Positions 56,352 through 64,000 of a stretch of DNA of 64,000 nt are shown piece after piece. The DNA comes from Hemerocallis citrina (lineage: Eukaryota; Streptophyta; Magnoliopsida; Asparagales; Asphodelaceae). The stretch covers positions 32,988,430 to 33,052,429 of the forward strand of contig CM030359.1 of assembly GCA_017893485.1 (NCBI GenBank), given 5' to 3'. Each line of letters starts with the position of its first letter. The stretch's first letter is position 1. The notes under the pieces were generated by a model. The model was not told the DNA's origin. It made no database searches and saw only the letters and a program-made list of their open reading frames with translations. A program made the position numbers and the translations under genes.

Positions 56352-57386
56352 TCAAACAAAATCCCCCCATATAAGCATAACAAATTGACATTTACCGAAA
56401 AGGTGGTCCACTGTCTCGTTACCCATGTTGCACATAATACAGTCTCCTGGACCTAGCCACTTGCGTCTTGCCAAGTTATCCTTGGTGAGAACCGCATTTT
56501 TACTGACAAGCCAACTGAATGTCTTTATCTTAAGAGGCACCCTAACCTTCCAAACTGGATCATTGGTCTGAACTCCCCCATCGTTAAGCCACTTATACAC
56601 TGAATTTACCGAGAATACCCCTCCCTTCCATGTTTCCCAGGTTTTTTTGTCATATTTTTTCCCACCCAATGGCTTCCAGCTTTGTAAAAATTGGATAAGA
56701 TCCTGCTTTTGTTTCCTAGCCTCGACGCTAAGCCTGCTAGATAATCTCGGCCTCCATTCTTTGTTTCTCCAGTTTTGCGACACCTAATCGTTTTTGTCAG
56801 TTGCACATTTGTAAGCATTTGGAAATCTTCTCTTCAGGCTAATTGGCCCACACCATTTATCCTTCCAGAAGAAAGTTGTTTCCCCGCTCCCAATGGAGAA
56901 AGTTGCTCTCGTTAGAAAAATGCCTTTGGTGCGCGTTACCCCCTTCCAAAACCCCAACATAGACGACTTGTTTTTCTCTTTTCGGTACATGCATCCATTC
57001 CTTATGTAAGTTTCCTTGATAAGTATAGCCCATTTTGCCTACATTTTCCACCACCACTTACAAAGAAGAGCTTGGTTCATTTGTCGTATATTGACCACCC
57101 TTAGCCCACCGAATTTCTTTCGTCTGCATACAATCCCCCATTTGATAAGCGAGTACCCCTTTCCCTCCTGGCCTGACCCGTGCCATAGGAATCGCCTTCT
57201 TAATCTATCAATTTTCTTGACTACCCAAACTAAAATCTCGTAAAAAGATAAGAAGTAAATAGGTATGGAGCTGATGACCAAGTTAAGCAGGACCAGTCGG
57301 CCACCCAGTGACAACGATTTTCCTTTCCAACCTTCTAGTCTACTTGCTATTTTGTCAATTATCTCATTCCAGTCGCCCCTCCACAT
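56352..57386 (-). pseudogene. LINE ORF2, post-RT and zf-RVT region
   Basis: Frames 57386-57039 (WKGKSLSLGGRLVLLNLVIS, then FLWHGSGQEGKGYSLIKW), 56990-56784 and 56783-56352. The last has the zf-RVT block: VWKVRVPLKIKTFSWLVSKN and GDCIMCNMGNETVDHLFGKC, with Cys-x2-Cys and His-x4-Cys. Stops and shifts separate the three. Confidence 0.85.
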
Positions 57387-57409
57387 TTTTCCCGTCCCAA
57401 TTGGCAGGC

Positions 57410-58556
57410 CTAGATATTTATTGGCAATTTCTTGACCGGGCAGTTTAGAATGCCTTCAATCAAAGGGCCTGACTCCCTGGCATCACCCAAGAAAGTGATG
57501 GAGCTCTTATGGAAATTTACCTTCAGGCCTGACCACTCCTCAAATAAGTATAGTCTCCACTTTAGCAGTGCCACCTCGGCAATGTCACATTCTCCGAAAA
57601 TAAGTGTGTCATCTGCATATTGCACGTTTATTATCGCGGAGATCCCCCTCCTCAAACCAAGCCCTTTAAATAACCCATTCTATTTAAAAGACTGTAGCAT
57701 TCTATGTAGTCCATCCTCCACAAGTGTAAACAGGAGTGGTGAGAGTGGATCCCCTTGCCTCAGGCCTTTCTTGAATCTAATTATCGGGAGTCCCATTGAC
57801 TAGAATGCTGATCTTAGCCGTCGATAACCATGTCTCGATCCAACTGATCCACCTCTCTCCGAACCCTCTCCTATTGAGGACCTCGATTAGGCACTTCCTT
57901 TCCACCTTGTCGTAGGCTTTTTCAAAGTCTAACTTAAGCATCAACCTCGCCTTTTTACGTCTCTTTGTGTCCTGTATAACCTCCTGTACAAGAGCTACCC
58001 CTTCCAGTATATCCTTTCCAACTATAAACCCAGTTTGGCAGTCTTCGATGATGTCCCCGATAAGTCCTCTGAGCCTGGTAGCCAGTACCTTACTGATGAT
58101 CTTAGCCGAGCAATTAATCAGGCCGATTGGCCTATAATCTCCAATCTCTGTTGTCACCTTCTTCTTTGGGATGAGACAGACATTGGCATAGTTTAGTCTA
58201 CTCAGATCCAGTGTTCCCTCATAAAAAGCCCTCATAACGTCCATAATGTCATTCTTCACAATGTCCCAGAATTGCTTGTAGAAGAAGACCGGGTACCCAT
58301 CTGGTCCTGGCGCCTTATCCTGACCCATTCCCCAAACTTCTGCTTTGACCTCGTCTACTGTGAATGGATCCTGCAGAGCTGCAACTCTTCCTTGAGTTTG
58401 TTCTGGTAGCCCCTTCCAGAAGTTAGCGGATGACTCGCACTGCCCTTCCCTGTTTTTCCCAAAAAGCTTCTTGTATGTGTCATGGACATGCTTTACTATG
58501 GCCCCTTCATCAGAGACAGAGTTTCCTTCTATATCCAAGGAGTGATTATGACTCAT
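57410..58556 (-). pseudogene. LINE ORF2 reverse transcriptase
   Basis: 58556-57777 is open and holds the RT start: DKAPGPDGYPVFFYKQFWDI, VCLIPKKK, DYRPIGLINCSAKIISKVLA and LDFEKAYDKV. After a frame change LRQGDPLSPLLF follows (about 57765) and then VQYADDTLIFGE (YADD near 57620), with a stop around 57680. The catalytic YADD is intact, so decay is by frame breaks. Confidence 0.9.
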
Positions 58557-58668
58557 CTATGCCGCATACTGGCTACTTTGTGGAAGTAGCTAGTGTTTGC
58601 ATCCCCTTCTGACAACCATTTAACCCTTGATCGCTGGCGCCACATGATTTCTTCCCTATTATAAGTCT

Positions 58669-59691
58669 CTAGGATATCTTGCCTACGTGCCTTAAGAGTT
58701 TGAAATTGGTCATCGTCCAACTCATGGCCTTTTCCTTCCTTTCTAGTTCTTCAATAATTTTCAGAGTTTCTTCCTTTTGTTGGAGGATATTTCCGAACGC
58801 TGTTTTATTCCATTTTTGTAGGCTTCTTCTAAGTCTTGATAGTTTTCTAACCAGCCTCGTAGCTAGTTTATCTTGGCACATCTCACCCTCCCAACTAGCT
58901 TTAACCAGGTCCTTGCATTCGTTGCTGGTGAGCCACATCTTTTCAAACCAAAAAATATTGTTTTTTCCTTTGCCCTCTTCTCCCGTAGATATGATGATAG
59001 GGATGTGGTCAGATGGATTGCGGATGCATGACCTCGCCATAGCCCAAGGGAACTTTGTCTCTCAGTCGACAGAGACTAGAATTCTATCTAGTTTTGCCAG
59101 TACCGGAACCCGCCTCCTGTTCGACCATGTAAACTTCCGATCATTGATAGGGATTTCCATCAGCATCAGATCAGAGATGACCTGATTGAATTTTCTTCTG
59201 TCATGCCCGTTGTCCACCCCTCCGAATCTTCCATGTACGTGCCTGACAATATTGAAGTCCCCTCCGACCACCCATAGCAGAGGACCAGCATCTGGCCTGA
59301 TTTGCATCAGCTCATCCCATAGCTCCTACCTCTGATTCCTATCATTAGGTCCATACACCGCCGTTATTGTCTCCTTCCAGCCGTCCTCTTTCCTTTGAAC
59401 TACCACCGTTACCGTGAAATGATCCACCCGGTCCTCCAGTAAGTTGAAATTACTGGTATTCACCTCTACCATAACCCCCCCTGATGCTCCAATCGCATAT
59501 CGAATCCTCCATTCATTAACGTGGTTTAGCTTAAGACCCCTGAGTACCCTGTCTGTTGGCTGAGATAATTTTGGCTCTTCCAGGCAGACCACATCTATGT
59601 TGTTTTTCCGAATTACCTCACCCACCATCCTATGCTTGGCTGCACCACCAAGGCCCCTAACATTCCAAAATAGGATGTTAAACATTAACAC
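58669..59691 (-). pseudogene. LINE ORF2 AP-like endonuclease
   Basis: ATG at 59691 begins FNILFWNVRGLGG (endonuclease start), then CLEEPKL in place of the usual QETK, SGGVMVEV and VYGPND. Stop at 59326; then WVVGGDFNIVRH (59265 region) and, after another stop, SDHIPIII (59010 region). The endonuclease would nick target DNA. The linker to RT (59040-58669) is helical with Lys/Arg/Glu. Confidence 0.88.
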
Positions 59692-59756
59692 AAATATATT
59701 CCCCCTCCCCCTGGCTAGTCGGCATTAACTCAACCAGTTTTTGGGATACCCTATCC

Positions 59757-62173
59757 TCACAATCCCCCCTCCCACCGAACCTGTTGAACTTTGAAAATAT
59801 TGTCCAATTCCCTAGCTTGAATAACATCAATAATACTAGTGTGTGTAGTATGATCAAGATGTATATTAATACCATAAACATTTTCTAGCTGAATTAACAC
59901 AGAATCAGGAATTGAGCCGAAAATAGAGACAAGTGATTGAGTACTTGCGATGTTGTCGTAAATTTTTCGCTTTCCCACCCTTTGATAAATCTCTTTAACC
60001 ATCATTGGCTTTTTCCCCTTGCTACGCTGCCTGTCACTATCCCTGTGCCCTTCTTTTGCCTTTCCTGACTTTTTCTTTATACTCTCTATGACCCTTGGGG
60101 TCTCCTATACTACGTTCTCCACCCGTCTGACATTCCCTAATAGTAGTTCCTCAGACCTAATAGAGTCACTTTCTGAGCTTGATGAGTCATCTGAATTTTT
60201 TGAATTATCCGTAGCCCAACTACCTAACATCGCTTTCACTCTCTTCTTCACTTCCCGTTGTATTCTCTTTTCCACTTCCTTTTTTAGCAAAGTGTCAATC
60301 TTGCTCGCCCTCTCTTCTTCCTCTCCCTCGTTGTCTTGAATATTGTCTCAAATTTTACTTTTGGCTCAATTAACCTCCTCCCTATCTGAACCGTTCAGGG
60401 CTTTCTCTCCCTCCCCCCTGTGTAGGTCTGGTGCCAGAATTGCTTCCCGGCCCATCATGGGCCCACTTCTGTTTGAATTAGAGTTTAGCCCATCCAATTT
60501 CCCCCTAATTATTTGAACTTGGCCCAACCCCACCTGATTTGGCTTTAATCCGCTCAGCTGTCCCCCCACTTTTACGCTATCGCAACCCTTACCATCTGCC
60601 GTTTCTTTCCCCTCAGTCAAAATGCTACCGTATTTGACAGAAATGTCATGAGTTACCATAGCTGTTGGTCCCAACGCACGTGGCCCCTCCTTGAGCCCCC
60701 CCTCCCCGCTCAATCTGCCAATTTGTTGATGCCAGCTGTAACTATCCCAGGATGAGCTATCATACAAGTGGGTCCCGCCTCTCTTTGAACCAGTTGAGTC
60801 CTTTTACCAAATGAGAATTCCCCAGCCGTTAGATACTCTTCCACCTCATGTTGATTGTTGATGAATGATTGATCAATTGGAGTTGAACCCGGTTTTTGCT
60901 CGCCCACTGGTTCAACAACCCCAAACCGGTCATCTTCAACCTCCATCATTCTCTTCCCCGCCGCAATTTTTACCATTTTGTCCCCGTTCTTTTAATGGTA
61001 ACTTCGTCGAACAATTTTATAACCATCAGCGTCTTCGTCCCCACTCCCAGTCCTGCCCGTCCCCCTCCTGGTCCTCGACCATAAGTTTGACGACGTAATG
61101 TTTGTTATCCACCATCGTGTTCACCGTTGCCGGAATTTTTTCTAACCCAACACACCCCACCTTAACCCTGGCGTACCCCCCTTTCAGCTTTGCCGTCTGC
61201 TCATCTATCTCCAAGACCACTGCAAACTTCCTAACCACATCTTGGAATCCGCTGAGCTCCTAATAGTACAGTGGTAGTCCCTCCAACCTGAGCTAGTATC
61301 CTGACTTGAAATCTTGGTCGATGGCACCCTCCTCCCTCGTCCATTGCTTCATAGATATCCCAAAGCGCCCCCCAACTATCTTAAGCTCATTCCTACGTGC
61401 CAGTGCTACCACTCCCTCAGCCGATGGGAACTTAGCCACCCAAAAGTCATGTACACGGTTAAGCTTCCACTGACGCTTGTTGAAGGATTCTGATAATTGA
61501 CATAGCCATGAGACTACCTCTGAAGTGGACGGCCATCCCCTCACCGCCCTAATAACACCCAAGTTCCTCTTAAGCACCTCCTTCATTGCCTTCATCGTTC
61601 CGGTAACCGTCACTCTTGCGTTGCCACCTTCTTTCCCCCTGACTGGCAGCCGTTGCTCATCGCCTTACCGGCCTCTCCTCTTTCCTCCCGTAATGGTGCA
61701 GTCGTGGACTTTGTGCCCTGGCTCTTTGCACTCAAAGCAAATGAAAACTCCAGTGGGGCATTCTTCTTTCTTGGGAGGCTCGCCGCAGAATAAGCACGAT
61801 ATTCCCCACTCCCGTCCCCTAGCATTTTCAAGCTTCTTCGACGACCTGGAATGGTAAATCTGCCATGGTGCCTCGTTACCGTCCTCCTTCTCAGACCCCT
61901 CCCATCCTTACGTCGAATCTCTTTCAATGCTGCCACCAATTCTTGCTCCGTGAGATTATTGGCTGTTGTAGGGGACTTCGATGTGGGAATGACAGTGGTT
62001 GCTGATATTCTGTGATGTCGATACTGTGGCGATCTGACGTTATGTGGTGGGCTCTTGTGGTGGTGGTGGTGGTAGCGCTGCTGCTGGTGCTGTGGAGAGG
62101 TGTCCACGAAGATGGGGCTATGTTGACGTGGTTGTTGGTGAGGCATGTTTGCAGCCTTTTTCTTCCTTTCCAC
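59757..62173 (-). pseudogene. LINE ORF1 (RNA-binding, zinc knuckle), fragmented
   Basis: The ATG at 62173 starts a His/Gln/Pro-rich leader, then TEQELVAALKEIRRKDG. In a shifted frame comes a zinc knuckle ICFECKEPGHKVHDC (near 61748-61704), then 61613-61293 with AEGVVALARRNELKIVGGRF (DUF4283-like) and 61238-61026. The C-terminal part is charged (KKEVEKRIQREVKKRV near 60285) and ends near 59757, about 66 bp before the endonuclease ATG. At least five frame breaks. ORF1 would bind the LINE RNA. Confidence 0.75.
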
Positions 62174-62560
62174 TCTCGGGGAGTGCGATCTCCTATAATG
62201 TTGCCGTTCCTTGTAGCCTCCACCTTGTTGGACTGTGTGCCTGCTGCGAGGGTGGCGATGCTCCTCGTCACTGTTGTGTTCTCTCGGGACCCAGGCCTTG
62301 GTTATACCTCTCTCTCATCTCTTCCCCTCTCATCGGTGTCCTTCAGTCAAGCAGCAAAGGAAGAAGGTGGTGATGAGATGAGCTTTAAAAAGGAGGGAAG
62401 GAGGAGGTAAGGGAGTAGGGTGAAGGGTGGAGAGAGAAGGGGGGGATAAGGTAGAGGCGGTCAAAGGGTGTTTAGGGGGTTTTGGAGGTGGTGGAGAAGG
62501 TGGATTTGATGGTGGTTGAAGGACCTGAGTAGGAAGGGAGCAGTGAGAGAGTCCACATTT

Positions 62561-62863
62561 TCCAGAACTTTGTTATACGACTAATGATATATCTGTATTG
62601 TTCAGTGTCATCCGAAGAATTAGAGAGAGCGAAAAATTAAACAAAAGAATACCATGAAAAATGAGAAAAATTTGCCGTACTAAGCCACTTTTTGATAGTA
62701 TTTGCGTTTTTAGGCCAGGTCCCAAACTATTAGCGTTGGTGGGCTAGCCTTTGCCACGTCAGCAACGGCCGCTATTGGGAATAGAGGCCTCTTCATAGAT
62801 AGGAATTTTGTGCCCCCACACTTGGCTGTGTATGAAGGGGATTTGGAATGAAGACCTAATGAA
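62561..62863. other. Unassigned flank of the LINE
   Basis: No coding signal. A (G/A)TTTTCCA match between 62556 and the left flank near 45152 is too weak to call a target duplication. Confidence 0.4.
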
Positions 62864-62925
62864 GTGGTCGCTACTGCCACTAGCGACCTTAGCTAACTGA
62901 GGTCGCTAGTGGCAATCGCGACCAC
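62864..62925. repeat. Hairpin with 26-bp arms (GTGGTCGC...GCGACCAC)
   Basis: Arms 62864-62889 and 62900-62925 pair at 24 of 26 positions round a 10-base loop. The outer part TAGCGACCACTTCATT returns inverted at 63021-63036 (mate 62858-62873). Repeats of TAGCGACC type occur in sub-terminal regions of plant CACTA transposons, so this may be a CACTA end, but no CACTA terminus was seen. Confidence 0.7.
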
Positions 62926-62969
62926 AGATGGGTCCCCCGAACGCTTCTAACTTACGACTACCCCACTGT

Positions 62970-63211
62970 TTCCCTCTTTCTTATCTAAGCTCTATCTTTT
63001 CTTCTACCCTTCTTCCCCAATAGCGACCACTTCATTCTCCCCCAAACCCAAAACCCTAAACCCTAATTTCTCTCCCAAAAATCAATTAATCCAAGTTTCC
63101 TTCTTCCCCACCTGATCTCCCTCGTCAAAGATCGTGTAATCGCCAAATCTCTCTCAATACTAAGGAATTTGGAAATCCCCATATCAACTCCAATCTCTAA
63201 ACCCTAACGAG
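62970..63211 (+). other. Possible 5' leader exon of a host gene
   Basis: A C/T-rich leader with AAACCCTAAACCCTAA (63051-63066, telo-box-like, common in plant gene leaders) and a second AAACCCTAA (63199-63207), ending ACGAG|GTATGCC, which fits a 5' splice site at 63212. No ATG-led reading frame of note. The coding part would lie beyond the window. Confidence 0.3.
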
Positions 63212-64000
63212 GTATGCCTAGTATAGTATTGTGATGGTTGATTGTCGGTGTTGATTACAAATTGTTTGCACTTGTTGTTAATAATGTGACCCAAATTGGT
63301 TGTTTGTTTATTGAGATATTTTTGAGGAATTGGATACCTTTTGAGTAGTACTTAGTGTTGGATAGTAAGTTAGGAAAATTTGTGAAATATAAGCATAGCA
63401 CAACTAGTAACTAGATTCAGGGAAAGTTTGGCTAGTAACTAGATTCACTGTAACTAATTGAATGATTAATTACAGTACTATATATACCAATTCTTTTGTG
63501 TACCCTATATATTTACCTTTTCTTTTCTTGTTGGTTTAATGAACTAGGATGCAGACAAGTGATACATGAATCTTATAATTTTCTTAAGAGGAAGTTTATA
63601 GGATTCCTTTTCTTCCTTCATATTTTCAGAAAATTTACTTAATGATATAGTGTGGTTTAGTTACTTTCTTTCGGTACATATATATATATAGTGGGGATTT
63701 CTTCAAATTGAGACAACTTCGACAAAGAAAATACTAAGCATAGCACATGGAGGTATACAATTGCGAATAGTATCAGAATTCTATCCTTAGATACTAAATC
63801 AAGATATATGTCAATGTGATCCACATGGAGGCATAGAATAGAAGAGTAAGCATAGCACAGGTCGTGAAATCCCTAAAAATATAAGCATAGCACAACTCGT
63901 GAAATCCCTAAATATTGATTTATTAGAACTCTATGTTTTTGTGTTGATGACAGTATGTAGCCCAAAAATAGAAGAAAGAAATTGGAAGAAAAATGAGAAG
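63212..64000 (+). other. Non-coding, intron-like
   Basis: T-rich and without coding signal. TAAGCATAGCACA recurs (63388, 63727, 63848, 63883), the last two as a 35-bp tandem duplication with AAATCCCTAAA. Confidence 0.45.

Larger units (their letters stand above)
55857..62560 (-). mobile_element. L1-type LINE, both ORFs decayed
   Basis: Plant L1 clade non-LTR retrotransposon read right to left: pyrimidine-rich 5' UTR (62560-62280), ORF1 with DUF4283-like region and zinc knuckle, ORF2 with endonuclease, RT and zf-RVT regions, then a 3' UTR cut at 55857 by the Tat-like element. It continues at 45324. Frameshifts and stops throughout. A clear target duplication was not found. Confidence 0.85.

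Noticed and set aside
62550..62575. LINE target duplication TTTTCCA(G/C)AA with 45150
   Set aside because: Only about ten bases with a mismatch and not adjoining the A-tail; could be chance.

Overview
This is nuclear DNA of a flowering plant, probably a eudicot, and almost all of it is transposable elements nested in one another. The evidence is LTR retrotransposons of plant Copia (SIRE-like and a Tnt1-like family), chromovirus-type Gypsy and Tat-like Gypsy lineages, an L1-type LINE, several foldback MITEs and long AT microsatellites. I see no intact host gene, no rRNA gene and no credible functional tRNA gene; at most, a 5' untranslated leader of a host gene may lie near 63.0 kb.

Layout. 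1-1288: SIRE-like LTR whose end is caught in a 177-bp tandem duplication. 1.6-15.7 kb: a decayed chromoviral Gypsy element on the + strand (coiled-coil relic, gag with two intron-like interruptions, protease, RT/RNase H, integrase). Its 3' LTR (6835-15699) is split by a 5.3-kb block holding a tiny PBS-to-PPT LTR element and a 3.8-kb LTR related to the young Gypsy element. 15.7-17.1 kb: an LTR-like fragment. 17.1-37.2 kb: one Copia element on the - strand with an internal 3.3-kb inversion, whose 5' LTR is split by a young 12.1-kb Gypsy element (24611-36696, - strand, 3.43-kb LTRs about 99.4% alike). 37.2-40.8 kb: a Tat-type gag scrap carrying a solo LTR of the Copia family, itself invaded by a second solo LTR in opposite orientation, giving a palindrome of about 3 kb. 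41.2 kb: a MITE. 42.9-45.0 kb: a LINE-derived retroposon with a perfect 16-bp target duplication. 45.0-62.6 kb: an L1-type LINE (- strand) split in its 3' UTR by a 10.5-kb Tat-like LTR element that has gag-protease but no pol; in place of pol it carries about 4.6 kb of repeats based on a 57-59 bp unit, then a MITE and a second short-core array. 62.6-64 kb: non-coding sequence with a strong hairpin and telo-box-like repeats.

How the parts work together. The young Gypsy element is close to complete: PBS, an extra coiled-coil ORF, gag, a GT-AG intron at the gag-protease junction, protease-RT-RNase H-integrase-chromodomain, and PPT. Its gag stop codon lies inside the intron, so unspliced RNA would give Gag alone and spliced RNA would read into Pol. 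The old Gypsy element at 2.6-6.7 kb has an intron at exactly the same nucleotide position of the same glycine codon, although both introns and the proteins have diverged. This shared splice-controlled Gag/Gag-Pol switch is one of the two best candidates for an undescribed system. The other is the 57-59 bp array in the Tat-like element: every unit can form a hairpin, and stem bases change in compensating pairs from unit to unit while the loop stays GGNNCAAA or GTCCCAAA.
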